Shown: one piece after another, positions 8,546 to 17,804 of the stretch | Position numbering within the stretch: the stretch's first letter is position 1 | How the letters are laid out: each line of letters begins with the position of its first letter | Assembly: GCA_012728375.1 (NCBI GenBank) | Contig: JAAYFF010000034.1 | Coordinates: 1 to 64,000 of the forward strand | Direction of reading: 5' to 3' | Source: Bacillota bacterium | Lineage (GTDB): Bacteria > Bacillota > Dethiobacteria > DTU022 > UBA8154 | DNA: 64,000 nt | Program-made: the position numbers and the translations under genes | Notes under the pieces: generated by a model | Database searches by the model: none | The model's input: the letters and a program-made list of their open reading frames with translations, nothing else | What the model was told of the DNA's origin: nothing

Positions 8546-9151
8546 CTACCTTTTGGGAGTTAAATCGACTTTTTCGCCGATTTTTAATTCTTTTCCTTGA
8601 AGCAGCCTTTTAATATTTGGGATATGGCGCCAAATAATAAGGGCTGCCAAGGACAAACCGAAAACCAAATATTCCCACGAGAGCTGAGAGAAAAGTACAC
8701 AGAAGGGAATGAGAATGGCTCCCGTTATAGAAGCCAGTGAGACATAACGGGTAGTCAGAATAATGATAACAATAATTACGAAGCCAATGAGCGCCGGCAC
8801 GGGCATAATACCTAAAAAAACGCCCAGGGTTGTTGCCGATCCCCTGCCTCCCTTAAAGGAAAAAAAGATTGGCCAGTTGTGCCCGCAAATTACAGCATAA
8901 GCGCAAAAAATAATTGTCCACGGGTTTGACGTTAGCCAATCGGCTACAAGGACGGCAATCAGCCCTTTCCCCGCGTCGAGAAGAAAAACGGCCAGGGCAT
9001 ATTTAAAGCCAAGGACTCTTGAAATGTTGGTCGCCCCGGCATTGCCGCTTCCAATCTTTCGGATATCGACTTTCTTGACTTTTTTCGCAATGATATATCC
9101 GAAAGATATGGAACCCAGTAAGTACGATAAAATGACTAAAATAATGCTCAT
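8546..9151 (-). CDS. plsY: Acyl phosphate:glycerol-3-phosphate acyltransferase
   Basis: Membrane enzyme that acylates glycerol 3-phosphate with acyl-phosphate, the first step of phosphatidic acid synthesis in most bacteria. 201 residues with five predicted membrane segments. The three conserved loops are present: GSISFGYI near 13, GSGNAGATN near 35 and GGRGSATTLGV near 100. Five bp downstream of der and 9 bp before gpsA. The PlsC partner, usual near cmk in this gene order, is not in the window. Confidence 0.95.
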   Translation of the reverse strand: MSIILVILSYLLGSISFGYIIAKKVKKVDIRKIGSGNAGATNISRVLGFKYALAVFLLDAGKGLIAVLVADWLTSNPWTIIFCAYAVICGHNWPIFFSFKGGRGSATTLGVFLGIMPVPALIGFVIIVIIILTTRYVSLASITGAILIPFCVLFSQLSWEYLVFGLSLAALIIWRHIPNIKRLLQGKELKIGEKVDLTPKR

Positions 9152-9156
9152 GGGCT

Positions 9157-10482
9157 TTACTCCTTTCTCTTGCGCACCCGCATTGTCAAACGAAGAGGCG
9201 TTCCCGTAAAATCAAAAGCCTCCCGCAGGCGGTTTTCCAGGTACCTCAGGTAAGAAAAATGAATAGCCGTAGGATCATTGACAAAAAGGAGGAAGGTCGG
9301 CGGTTTAGTTGCGATTTGCGTCCAGTAATAAATGCGTGCCTTCCTTTTCCCTGAGGCAGGCAGGGGGTTCATTTTGCTGGCATCCAAAAGGAGGTGGTTT
9401 AACAGTGAAGTAGAGATCCGCTTCGTATATTCCCCGTAAACCTCCTCAAGGAGATTAAACAGCTTTTTCAACCGCCGCGGTTCATGTTTGGAGGTAAATA
9501 CTATGGGTGCAAAAGAAATAAATTTAAGGTTTTCCCGCACGTTTTCTTCGAGAGTTACCGCTGCCTTTTCCCTGCCCAGCTCTTTGAGGAGATCCCATTT
9601 GTTTAGGGCAATAATCACTGCTTTTCCGCTCTCCTGGATATAACCCGCTATTTTTTGGTCCTGTTCCGTAACTCCTTCGGTGGCGTCAAGTAGAAGCAAG
9701 GCAATATCTGCATTATCGATAGCCTTTAAGGCGCGAAGAACGCTGTAATATTCAATGTCTTCCTTTACTTTGCTTTTTTTTCTTATGCCTGCCGTATCTA
9801 CAAAAACAAATTTTTTTCCGTTTAGCTCCAGCATTGTATCGACGGCATCCCTGGTTGTCCCGGGAATCTCGCTGACAATGCTTCTTTCTTCCCCGGTCAG
9901 AGCATTAATAAACGAAGATTTTCCCACGTTCGGCCGCCCTACAACAGCAATGCGGATCGTTTCAGCATCATCCTTTGGGGTGTTATCCCGGGCGGGGAAA
10001 AGAGAAACAACCTGATCAAGAAAATCGCCTATATTTAGGCCATGCGTTGCCGAAACCGGGATGGCTTCCCCAAAGCCGAGCCGGTAAAAATCTTCTAAAT
10101 CCGCTTGTTTTGTTTCAATTTTATTCGCGACAAGGACAACGGGTCTGCCCTGGCGGTGGAGAAGCGCGGCGATTTCTTCATCAAGAGCAGTTATTCCTTC
10201 TCTGCCGTCAACAAGAAAGACAATAACAGTTGCTTCTTCCATAGCCAGCCGGGCTTGTTTCTCGATTTGCTGTTCCAGTTCCATTGTGTCCGAGAAAGTA
10301 AGCCCCCCGGTATCCACAACCAAAAATTCTGTATTTAACCAGGTGGCGTGCCCATAGATGCGATCCCTGGTTACCCCGGGATTTTTTTGTTCAATTGCTT
10401 TTCTTTCTCCTACAAGGCGGTTAAAAAGAGTTGATTTACCTACATTGGGACGGCCGACAATTGCCACCATCGGGATGCTCAA
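9157..10482 (-). CDS. der: Ribosome biogenesis GTPase Der (EngA)
   Basis: Tandem-GTPase factor for 50S subunit maturation. The 441-residue protein has two G domains, each opening with GRPNVGKS (residues 10-17 and near 182), switch motifs DTGG and DTAG, NKxE/NKWD-type G4 motifs, and a C-terminal KH-like domain ending in basic RVRKRKE. The start lies inside the 3' end of the upstream radical SAM gene (47-nt overlap), which suggests translational coupling. Confidence 0.96.
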   Translation of the reverse strand: MSIPMVAIVGRPNVGKSTLFNRLVGERKAIEQKNPGVTRDRIYGHATWLNTEFLVVDTGGLTFSDTMELEQQIEKQARLAMEEATVIVFLVDGREGITALDEEIAALLHRQGRPVVLVANKIETKQADLEDFYRLGFGEAIPVSATHGLNIGDFLDQVVSLFPARDNTPKDDAETIRIAVVGRPNVGKSSFINALTGEERSIVSEIPGTTRDAVDTMLELNGKKFVFVDTAGIRKKSKVKEDIEYYSVLRALKAIDNADIALLLLDATEGVTEQDQKIAGYIQESGKAVIIALNKWDLLKELGREKAAVTLEENVRENLKFISFAPIVFTSKHEPRRLKKLFNLLEEVYGEYTKRISTSLLNHLLLDASKMNPLPASGKRKARIYYWTQIATKPPTFLLFVNDPTAIHFSYLRYLENRLREAFDFTGTPLRLTMRVRKRKE

Positions 10483-11824
10483 GGGCGTTCCCTCCCTTTA
10501 CTTTTTCTGTTGCAGGAGGTGCAGTTAACAAACGGCGCAATTCTAAAGGGCCTTCCACGGGAATTATCCTTACTTTCAATTTGCCGGAGACATAATCCAG
10601 ACTTAAATTATCCAGGAAAAGTCGGCTCCCTTCTTTTAACATGGAGCGGGAAATAAAAAGCGCTTCCCCCAGGTTCTTTTTGCCCGATAATTCCCGGATA
10701 AGATCGCTTCCCGTCAACAAACCTGTTACCGTCACATTTCCTCCCCAAAAAAAATGCGGGATGATATGCAGATGGGTTTTTAAAGCCGAAACTTTATGCA
10801 ACTCTTTAACCAGTTCCTTTAACAGCGGCTCAGCTGCTTTTGCGCAAAGCAGGGAAATTTCCCCGTACCTTTTCACCTTTGGTATTCCTGCTTTTTTCCA
10901 TTTATCCAGCTCATTTAGGAAGAGGCGTGCCAGACCCACTCCGTTTTCGAGTTGAGGATAATTGCCGTAATGCCGGTGGGGCGGCAAAGGATAATCGGAT
11001 AGCAAATAGAACTCATCTGCGAGATAGATAAAGGGCTCTCCCTTTTCCCTGCAAAAATGTTCCTGCCAGGTTGAATATTTCTCTACGATCTCCCGGGCTT
11101 CAGCAGGGGTAATACTTCGCAAAGGAGCCAGCCCTTCCCTGTATCTGGTTAAACCAACCGGAACGAGGGCCACGGATTTCATCTCCGGAAATAGTTCTGC
11201 CAGATCGCTTATGGTCCTTTCTAAAACGGCTTCGTCATTATAACCGGGGCAAAGGACCACCTGGCCGTGCATTTTAATACCTCCACGGGCCAGTTGACCG
11301 AGCAGCTTCAGAATTTCTCCGGCATTTTTGTTGCCCATCATTTTGCGGCGGACAGCCGGATCAGTAGCATGTACTGAGATATACAGCGGCGACAATCTCC
11401 TGCGAATTATTCTTTTAATATCAAGTTTTCCCATATTGGTTAAGGAAATATAATTGCCGTGGAAAAAAGAGAGGCGGTAATCGTCGTCTTTTTCATACAG
11501 TGAAGGGCGCATGGCGGGAGGTTGTTGATCAACAAAGCAAAAGATGCAATGATTTCGGCAGTACCTCAGCGGACCGAGCACAGGCGAAAAAAAAACAATT
11601 CCTGGATCTTCATCATAATTCTTGCGCATTATTAATTCTTGGACAGTACCGTTGCTTTTTCCAACCTGCAGGGATAACCTTCTTTCAGCGCATAGATAAT
11701 GAAAATCGAGGATATCATAAAAATGGGAACCGTTTATTTTAAGAAGTCTATCGCCGGCTTTAAGGCCGGCTTTTTCAGCAGGAGACCCGGGTTTAATTTC
11801 GGAAATAAGTAAACCTCTGTGCAT
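10436..11824 (-). CDS. PDZ and radical SAM protein of the DUF512 family
   Basis: Putative iron-sulfur oxidoreductase of unknown function (TIGR03279-like; DUF512). Order of parts: a PDZ-like domain at 1-65 (GSPAEKAGLKAGDRLLKING), a radical SAM core with C89, C93 and C96 (CRNHCIFC), and the C-terminal DUF512 region with the GGNVTVTGLLTG segment. No signal peptide, so the PDZ part works in the cytosol. 462 residues. It overlaps der by 47 nt, a pairing common in Clostridia. The cysteine spacing and the conserved aromatic after the third cysteine support a working cluster; the substrate is unknown. Confidence 0.88.
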   Translation of the reverse strand: MHRGLLISEIKPGSPAEKAGLKAGDRLLKINGSHFYDILDFHYLCAERRLSLQVGKSNGTVQELIMRKNYDEDPGIVFFSPVLGPLRYCRNHCIFCFVDQQPPAMRPSLYEKDDDYRLSFFHGNYISLTNMGKLDIKRIIRRRLSPLYISVHATDPAVRRKMMGNKNAGEILKLLGQLARGGIKMHGQVVLCPGYNDEAVLERTISDLAELFPEMKSVALVPVGLTRYREGLAPLRSITPAEAREIVEKYSTWQEHFCREKGEPFIYLADEFYLLSDYPLPPHRHYGNYPQLENGVGLARLFLNELDKWKKAGIPKVKRYGEISLLCAKAAEPLLKELVKELHKVSALKTHLHIIPHFFWGGNVTVTGLLTGSDLIRELSGKKNLGEALFISRSMLKEGSRLFLDNLSLDYVSGKLKVRIIPVEGPLELRRLLTAPPATEKVKGGNALEHPDGGNCRPSQCR

Positions 11825-11880
11825 TATTTTTTAATCCTTATCATGGGAAAATAAAGTAACAGCCATTGATCCCCATTATC

Positions 11881-12387
11881 CTATATTTTTTTACTATCTG
11901 TCAAGATTCCCCTATTTTTCGTATTCTCCTTCTCCTGCAGCTTTTGTTTCGCTTCGCGGACAATTAACCTTATGCTGTTCATAGAAAGGCGGGCACCCAG
12001 GAGTAAAAAAAAACGCCCCAAAGCTACCAATTTTACCCGCCTGGACAGATAACCTCCAATGCGCAAAAATATGTTTAAACAGGGGATTGTGCAGACCAAC
12101 AGGATATCATCCTGGTTAATACCTACTATCCTGCAAAATTCAGGAATGATTTTCTCAACCAGGGAGCCGGCATTCTTGCATCCCATGACATAAATTTCAT
12201 GACCTTTACTATCCTTGCCCATGCTGTTGATTGTCCCAATTTGACTATGATCCAGGCAATCGAATAATGGGCAGGAAAAAAGTTCCTGTGCAGAAAGGTT
12301 GTTTTTGCCTTCTAAAAGGCCCAGATGAATTGCCGCGGCAAGAACTGAGGAATGGGTTCCACCGTAACAATGGTATATTACCTTCAT
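11881..12387 (-). CDS. DUF3189 family protein
   Basis: 168-residue protein of unknown function in a family largely confined to spore-forming Firmicutes. The N-terminus (KVIYHCYGGTHSSVLAAAIHLG) is the family's signature and looks like a nucleotide- or metal-binding loop with paired Cys, His and Thr; no function is proven. No membrane segment is convincing. It follows the YIEGIA gene and its small partner in one run, so a sporulation role is likely. Confidence 0.8.
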   Translation of the reverse strand: MKVIYHCYGGTHSSVLAAAIHLGLLEGKNNLSAQELFSCPLFDCLDHSQIGTINSMGKDSKGHEIYVMGCKNAGSLVEKIIPEFCRIVGINQDDILLVCTIPCLNIFLRIGGYLSRRVKLVALGRFFLLLGARLSMNSIRLIVREAKQKLQEKENTKNRGILTDSKKI

Positions 12388-12397
12388 GGGCAGCCCC

Positions 12398-12586
12398 TTA
12401 GTGTTTTACAAGAAGGTAGACCCCGTTTTCAAGGTCATGGATAACCCCTTCGGTGGCACGGGCGAGGATCGTGGCAATTTTATCCTGTTCCTCCTTTGTC
12501 TGGGAAATAAAAACCGGGGCTCCTCCGCCCGATACTTTGCCGGGTTCCGTTGTTATGATGGCCAGGATGTATTTTTCGAGTTCCAT
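12398..12586 (-). CDS. Small 'capping complex subunit for YIEGIA'-type protein
   Basis: 62 residues beginning MELEKYILAIITTEPG, with a conserved GGGAP turn in the middle and an acidic, hydrophobic C-terminal half. Proteins of this size and pattern sit beside YIEGIA membrane proteins in spore formers and are named as its capping subunit in curated family models. It lies 22 bp after the YIEGIA gene and 10 bp before the DUF3189 gene. The function is inferred from neighbourhood. Confidence 0.7.
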   Translation of the reverse strand: MELEKYILAIITTEPGKVSGGGAPVFISQTKEEQDKIATILARATEGVIHDLENGVYLLVKH

Positions 12587-12608
12587 TTTTTTAGGTTCCT
12601 TTCAATTT

Positions 12609-13502
12609 TTAATCAGCTGCTCTTTTTCCCAGAGTGGTTTTTAGCGGTGTTGAAAGCGCGCTTTCCAAAACCGGAACCCTTTTTACTGCTTCTATTAGCA
12701 CGGAAATATCTTTCTCCAGGGGGACGATAACCAAGCCAACCCTTCCTGTATCCAGGCTTCTCCGGACAAGGGGGGTAAATTCCGGGGTATCCACGTCCTT
12801 ATGGATTCCAAGGAGGGCTGCGGCATCGTGGGCAATGGCTCTCCGCTGGCCGCTGTTTGCCAGCGTGGCCCTACCGTTATCATCTAAAGGTTCTATAATA
12901 ACACCCAAAGCCCTCTCCAGATAAATATCCCTTACTTTATCAATTCCCAGGTTCATAAAATGAATATTGTCCACAAAAAGATTAGGGCCTTTAAAATGCA
13001 CTTTCCCTTCCCTGACCTTGGCGATATCTCCTATAGTTTTTCCTTTCATCAGCCTCCTAGTGACCACCAGGGCAGCCAGGCCGCTTATAAGACCATAAAA
13101 AATATTGCTCCAATAAGTAACCCCGCCAACCAGCAGCGCAGCAAACATTACCAGATAATTCCTCGCTTCAAAAACCCTGGCAATGCCTTCAATATAATCA
13201 GGTCCTCTGGGGACAAGGTTTGTGCGGTCCAGGTTCTGCAGCATCTCCCTTTCCATATTTCTTACTTCCCGGAATTGAGTTGCCGCCAGGGCAAGAAAAG
13301 TAACCGCGGTAAATTCTTTTTCAACAAGCGCGGGGATAGCAACCGCGCCGATGACTGCAGCGATAAATCCGAGTGCAAGATGGATGACGACGCCGTGCGG
13401 ATAGCTGGGATAAAGCCTGTAGTCTCGTTTCAGCATATCGTAGCGAAGAAAAGAGCCGATTAAAACGCCCGTTGTCATGGCCTGCAAGAAGGAGCCAGCC
13501 AC
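12609..13502 (-). CDS. YIEGIA family sporulation membrane protein
   Basis: 297-residue integral membrane protein with the family's name motif, YIEGIA, at 103-108 (within GPDYIEGIARVFEARNYL). Membrane segments are predicted near 38-60, 115-135 and 138-155, followed by a soluble C-terminal half of about 130 residues. Known members are limited to endospore formers and have no proven biochemistry. Next to spoIIP upstream and to its small partner and DUF3189 downstream. Confidence 0.85.
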   Translation of the reverse strand: MAGSFLQAMTTGVLIGSFLRYDMLKRDYRLYPSYPHGVVIHLALGFIAAVIGAVAIPALVEKEFTAVTFLALAATQFREVRNMEREMLQNLDRTNLVPRGPDYIEGIARVFEARNYLVMFAALLVGGVTYWSNIFYGLISGLAALVVTRRLMKGKTIGDIAKVREGKVHFKGPNLFVDNIHFMNLGIDKVRDIYLERALGVIIEPLDDNGRATLANSGQRRAIAHDAAALLGIHKDVDTPEFTPLVRRSLDTGRVGLVIVPLEKDISVLIEAVKRVPVLESALSTPLKTTLGKRAAD

Positions 13503-13526
13503 ACAAATCGCCCTTTCTGTCCTTTT

Positions 13527-14702
13527 TTATTCATTTTCTCCTCCTTTTCCATGATCATCCCTTTGCTTTATTCCTCTTCCCAGTTCAGCGAACTCCCGCT
13601 GGAAAAAACGGCTAATCCTGGCACGAAGTTCTTCCGTATTTTCCGTGCTGATCAGGAGATAAACGCCAAGAACAAGCCCTGCGATTAAAACCAGCCAGAG
13701 GACGCTTCTTAGGGCAGTCCCTCCGGCACCTTCCTGGGCCTGTCTTCCTTGAGGCCCGAGATAATATGTGGCTACCGCATCGGCAAAAAGGGTCATGGAT
13801 TCTGCGGCCCCTTCCTTGGTATTTTCGTGGCTTCCTACTTCAACAAGCAGGGAAAGGGGTGTCATATCCTGGTTGTAATTTCCTCTGGCTAAAAAGATAC
13901 CCTTAACAAGTTTGGGGTATATATCATCCGTCAGGCTTTTTAAACTTTCCGCATAAGACCGGTTTATCTCCAGGTTTTGGTTCTGTTTTCCTACAACAAA
14001 TTGAAGTTGAACCATTTCTTCGTTGTCTACTTTTGCCAGATATTCCTCTGCGGGAACTGCATCCCTGTGAATATCAAAAAAAACATCCACCCCTTCCGCA
14101 AGGAGCTCTTCAACGGTTCTTCTGGACCTGTAATAAGCCCCGGCATCATGGGGTACATGAGTTTCTTCGTTGTGAACAACCTTCAGGCCATGTTCTTCCA
14201 GGGCTTTAACAAAAGAAGCCCCCACATCAAGGATTCCGCCTCCTTCGGGAATGCTGTCCGCGCCGTCCGAGGGAACGTATGATTCCGCGCCGTGTGAATG
14301 ATAGACACCGATAAGGGGAGGTTTGACTTGTTCCTGCTGACGTTCTGCAGCGGCCCCTTTCCATTGAAAAGTGTCCTTAAACCACTGGGAAGGAGAAACC
14401 TGGTTGAGCTTAATTTTTTCCACGTGACGTGCCCAGGCAATGTTCCCTTCAATATTTATGACGCGGTAAAGGTCGTTTTCCGAATCGATATACTCATCTC
14501 CAGTGTTAATTATTCTGGCAGTCCTCATGATTGTTTCGCCGTTTTCCATGTTTTTCATTGTAAAGAAGCCGCCTTTAAGCTCTCCCATCTCCTCCCGGTA
14601 GTTCTGGGCCTTCAGGACGTTGCCTCCGCAATTAAAAATTGTCGGCATGGCCAGAAAGAAAATTATTAAAACAGTGAGTGGCGCTTTTTTTAGTCCTTTC
14701 AT
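13527..14702 (-). CDS. spoIIP: Stage II sporulation protein P, amidase/endopeptidase
   Basis: Cell-wall hydrolase that cuts peptide side chains during engulfment, in concert with SpoIID and SpoIIM (spoIIM is at 41 kb). An N-terminal membrane anchor (8-28) is followed by an extracytoplasmic region and the SpoIIP catalytic domain: YHSHGAESY near 155, the DIHRDA zinc-site motif near 232 and EVGSHEN near 303. Unusual is a C-terminal extension with a second membrane segment (about 334-354) and a basic/acidic cytosolic tail, so both ends may be anchored. It may be one of two SpoIIP paralogues, because many Clostridia carry another next to gpr. Confidence 0.9.
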   Translation of the reverse strand: MKGLKKAPLTVLIIFFLAMPTIFNCGGNVLKAQNYREEMGELKGGFFTMKNMENGETIMRTARIINTGDEYIDSENDLYRVINIEGNIAWARHVEKIKLNQVSPSQWFKDTFQWKGAAAERQQEQVKPPLIGVYHSHGAESYVPSDGADSIPEGGGILDVGASFVKALEEHGLKVVHNEETHVPHDAGAYYRSRRTVEELLAEGVDVFFDIHRDAVPAEEYLAKVDNEEMVQLQFVVGKQNQNLEINRSYAESLKSLTDDIYPKLVKGIFLARGNYNQDMTPLSLLVEVGSHENTKEGAAESMTLFADAVATYYLGPQGRQAQEGAGGTALRSVLWLVLIAGLVLGVYLLISTENTEELRARISRFFQREFAELGRGIKQRDDHGKGGENE

Positions 14703-14741
14703 TGGAACACCTCCCGGTATTAATAAACTTTAAAAATGTTT

Positions 14742-15404
14742 TTATTCGCTATTTCCCGATTGACGGTTGTTATCTTCCCCTTGCCCGCGGTCTTTCCCTG
14801 ACAGTTTCAGCATCAGTTTTTCTGCCGTTTCACCAAATACTTCAGCCAGACCAAGGGCAATGAAACCGGCAATAATTATGGCGTCAAAAACACCGGCTCC
14901 TCCGATAACTCCTGACGGGGTTGCTCCCGCGGCGATGTTTTCTATTTGCGCGATTCCATCATTGAGGATTATTGCCATTGTCCCGGCAATGAATGCCCCT
15001 CTCCGGCTCCTTCCGGCAAGATAGCCCACAAGGCCGGCAATTAGGGCAACCAGATAAAGGGGATCCAAAAAGAAATTATATGTGGGCTCAAGGGGCATCA
15101 CTTTGAAGGCGGCATAGACAATAGCCGTGGTAATCAGAACAGCAAGAAAGGATCTGTTAATTTCCTTTACTTCGGCTTTGCTCCACAAATAGCCCACCAG
15201 AATCAGCGGAACAATTCCACCGCCGGGATTTATGCTGAGATTGCCGCCAAGGGGAATATCCGGCAAGAAACCGCCAATTATTATGGCCACTAAAAATAAC
15301 AAAGCAGCCCGGTCGCTGAGGCGCAGCCGATCCAGGGCCCGCTGGGCGAGGCCAAGATAAATAAGGATAGCTGCAGCAAGAAGGATCACAATACCAGTGT
15401 TCAT
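14742..15404 (-). CDS. DUF1614 family membrane protein
   Basis: 220-residue integral membrane protein of unknown function with about six hydrophobic segments and conserved glycine-rich turns (GGFLPDIPLGG, NDGIAQIENIAAG, GGAGVFDAI). The last 20 residues are charged and probably cytosolic. It is 39 bp upstream of spoIIP and downstream of the ispH-rpsA terminator, so it starts the spoIIP-YIEGIA unit. A sporulation link is inferred from context only. Confidence 0.75.
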   Translation of the reverse strand: MNTGIVILLAAAILIYLGLAQRALDRLRLSDRAALLFLVAIIIGGFLPDIPLGGNLSINPGGGIVPLILVGYLWSKAEVKEINRSFLAVLITTAIVYAAFKVMPLEPTYNFFLDPLYLVALIAGLVGYLAGRSRRGAFIAGTMAIILNDGIAQIENIAAGATPSGVIGGAGVFDAIIIAGFIALGLAEVFGETAEKLMLKLSGKDRGQGEDNNRQSGNSE

Positions 15405-15491
15405 TTTTTTGCCCCTTTCGATTGAAGATTATCCCGTTTTAGAATAACCCTGTGAGGAAAATTTTATGCGATCCATTCTTCCGAATAAAAA

Positions 15492-15517
15492 AAGCTACCG
15501 ATTCTAAACGGTAGCTT
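15492..15517 (-). terminator. Terminator of ispH-rpsA
   Basis: Stem AAGCTACCG / CGGTAGCTT (9 bp) with a run of seven T on the minus strand, 30 bp past the stop codon. The decamer CTGAGCAGTT of the repeat family described below lies just upstream, at about 15532-15541. Confidence 0.85.
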
Positions 15518-15546
15518 AAATATATAAACCCCCTGAGCAGTTTTCT

Positions 15547-17562
15547 TTATTTATCTTTATTAAAAAGGTCGCCAAAAACGTCGCCAAGGGTCACACTGCC
15601 ATCGGCTCCGTTTTCTTTTTGAGGTGTGTGTGCTGAGAAATCTCTTGGAGCGGGACGCGCTTCCTTGATACTCAAGCTTATCCTTTTATTTTCCAAGTTG
15701 ATATCCAAAATTTTAGCCTCTATTTCTTCTCCCTCCTGCAGGATTTCCGAAGGATGCTTAACATGAAAATCAGCCATTTGGGAGATATGAACAAGGCCTT
15801 CCACTCCGGGAGTCAATTCCACAAAAGCGCCAAAGCTAACTATTCTTGTAACTTTTCCCTTAACTATATCATTTACGGCAAAGTTCTTTTCAACCAAAGA
15901 CCATGGATTGGGCTGAGCCTGCCTGATGCTCAGACTGATTTTTTCTTTTTCAGGAATTACTTCCAAAACTTTTACCTGAACTTCTTCGCCTACTTTTAAA
16001 ACATCTCTTGGATGTCCTACTCTTTGCCAAGAAACTTCCGAGATGTGTACCAGGCCGTCAATGCCTCCCACATCTACAAAAGCCCCAAAATCAGTCAGCC
16101 GCTTTACTGTTCCGGTAATAATTGTATTTTCTTGGAGGTTTGCGATTGTTTCTTTTTTAATTTTTTCTATTTCTTCTTCAATAGTATGTTTCCTGGAAAG
16201 AATAACCTTATCCCTTTCCCAGTTAAGTTCAATAATTTTAAAAGAAAATTCCTGACCCAAAAACTGATGGAAATCGGGAATATAGCGTACATCCACCAGT
16301 GAACCGGGCATAAAGCCTTCTATTCCACTGCCCAGATTGATAATTATTCCTGCAGGAACCACTTCTTTAACGATTCCTTGCATATTTTTGCCTTTCTCAA
16401 GAGCATCTTCCAGCTCTTTCCAGCGCCTTTCCCTTTCCAGCCGTTTTGCAGAGACAATAATTTTATCGTCCTGCTCGTTTATTTTTAAGACTAAAAGATC
16501 GATGTCGTCTCCGGGGGAAAACTTATCTTTTAAAGTCGCCCCTTCTTCCAGAAATACCTCCCCCCTGGGAAGTAAGGCTTCCGCTTTAGAACCGATGTCT
16601 ACAAGGATCTGATCGTCTTCAACCAGAACAACCTTTCCCGTGACGACATCCCCAATGCGGTAGTTCCTCATTTCTGCTTTCTCAGGAGTAAACTCCTCCG
16701 TTTTTGTTTCTAAATTCCCGTTTTCCATCTTCACCAAAACCTCCTTTATCGTCCACTCAGGGGTTGAAGCACCTGCAGTAACCCCAACAGTTTGAACCCC
16801 TTCAAACCATTCTTTTAAAATATCACCGGCTCCGGATATTTGGTACGTTTTCGTGATCTCGGAACACAGCTGTGTTAATTTAGAAGTATTTGAACTTCTT
16901 TTATCACCTATTACCAGCATTAAATCTACTTTTGAGCAGAGCTCAAGGGCCTTTTCCTGCCTGAGCCTTGTGGCACTGCAAATTGTATTTATGACTTCAA
17001 GGTGCGGATAAAGTTCTTTTATTTTTTGGGCCAGGTCAAAAAAATTTTTTTCACGTTGTGTTGTCTGAGAGAGTAAGACAATATTCCCCGATAGATCGTG
17101 TTTTTTCAAGATATCTGCTATTTGTTTAATATCTGCAGGTTCAATAATAAGCGCTTTATTCTCAGACCAGCCGAAAAGTGCTTGTACTTCAGGATGAGCG
17201 CGATCGCCAAAAATAAGGATGTTGTATCCTTTCTGTAAATAAAGGTGGACAATGCGCTGGACTTTTTTGACGTATGGACAGGTTGCATCAACAACTTCAA
17301 TTTTATCGTTATTCTGCAGATACTTCAAGGTTGCAGGGCCAACTCCGTGAGCACGAATAACGACAGTCCCCTTATCCAGTTCCTCCAGCCGTTGGATGGT
17401 CTTTACTTTTTGGCCTGCTAAATAATCGATTACTTCTTTATTATGAACCAGGGGGCCGAAAGTGCTTACTTCCTTTCCTCCGGCAACCTCGTTCATGGTA
17501 AGCTTCAGGGCATTCTCAACACCCCTGCAAAAACCTGCATGTTCTGCCAGGATAACTTGCAA
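15547..17562 (-). CDS. ispH-rpsA: Bifunctional HMBPP reductase IspH / ribosomal protein S1
   Basis: Fusion of the last methylerythritol-phosphate pathway enzyme with an S1 protein. Residues 1-285 are IspH: the cluster cysteines are C12 (GFCRGVENA), C95 (DATCPYVKK) and C195 (NTICSAT). Residues 300-655 contain four S1 RNA-binding domains starting near 305, 390, 475 and 560, the last two with the DFGAFVDVGG and SFGAFVEL pattern. 671 residues, as in other Clostridia. The TTG start is 7 nt after AAGGAGG. The 242 bp before it hold no gene; TTGATC and TTTAAT 16 bp apart are a weak promoter candidate. plsC, often located between cmk and ispH, is absent. Confidence 0.95.
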   Translation of the reverse strand: MQVILAEHAGFCRGVENALKLTMNEVAGGKEVSTFGPLVHNKEVIDYLAGQKVKTIQRLEELDKGTVVIRAHGVGPATLKYLQNNDKIEVVDATCPYVKKVQRIVHLYLQKGYNILIFGDRAHPEVQALFGWSENKALIIEPADIKQIADILKKHDLSGNIVLLSQTTQREKNFFDLAQKIKELYPHLEVINTICSATRLRQEKALELCSKVDLMLVIGDKRSSNTSKLTQLCSEITKTYQISGAGDILKEWFEGVQTVGVTAGASTPEWTIKEVLVKMENGNLETKTEEFTPEKAEMRNYRIGDVVTGKVVLVEDDQILVDIGSKAEALLPRGEVFLEEGATLKDKFSPGDDIDLLVLKINEQDDKIIVSAKRLERERRWKELEDALEKGKNMQGIVKEVVPAGIIINLGSGIEGFMPGSLVDVRYIPDFHQFLGQEFSFKIIELNWERDKVILSRKHTIEEEIEKIKKETIANLQENTIITGTVKRLTDFGAFVDVGGIDGLVHISEVSWQRVGHPRDVLKVGEEVQVKVLEVIPEKEKISLSIRQAQPNPWSLVEKNFAVNDIVKGKVTRIVSFGAFVELTPGVEGLVHISQMADFHVKHPSEILQEGEEIEAKILDINLENKRISLSIKEARPAPRDFSAHTPQKENGADGSVTLGDVFGDLFNKDK

Positions 17563-17804
17563 ACAAAAGCCTCCTTAGATACTTGACCACAGCCGGGTCA
17601 TTTCCTTTGAAATTTTGAACTGGCCATAAAGTAAATTTTTTTTGCGGGGTATTAAAGTACCCACAAGAAGAGGATCAAAATTACTGGTATGATTTGAGTA
17701 AAAGTTCCGCAAGCAGGAATATTATTAGAATGAGCGAATTTTCATCCGTAAAAGATCATGAAAAAAAGGCGAACAGAAACCGGATAAAGCGATAAAAGAT
17801 TTAC

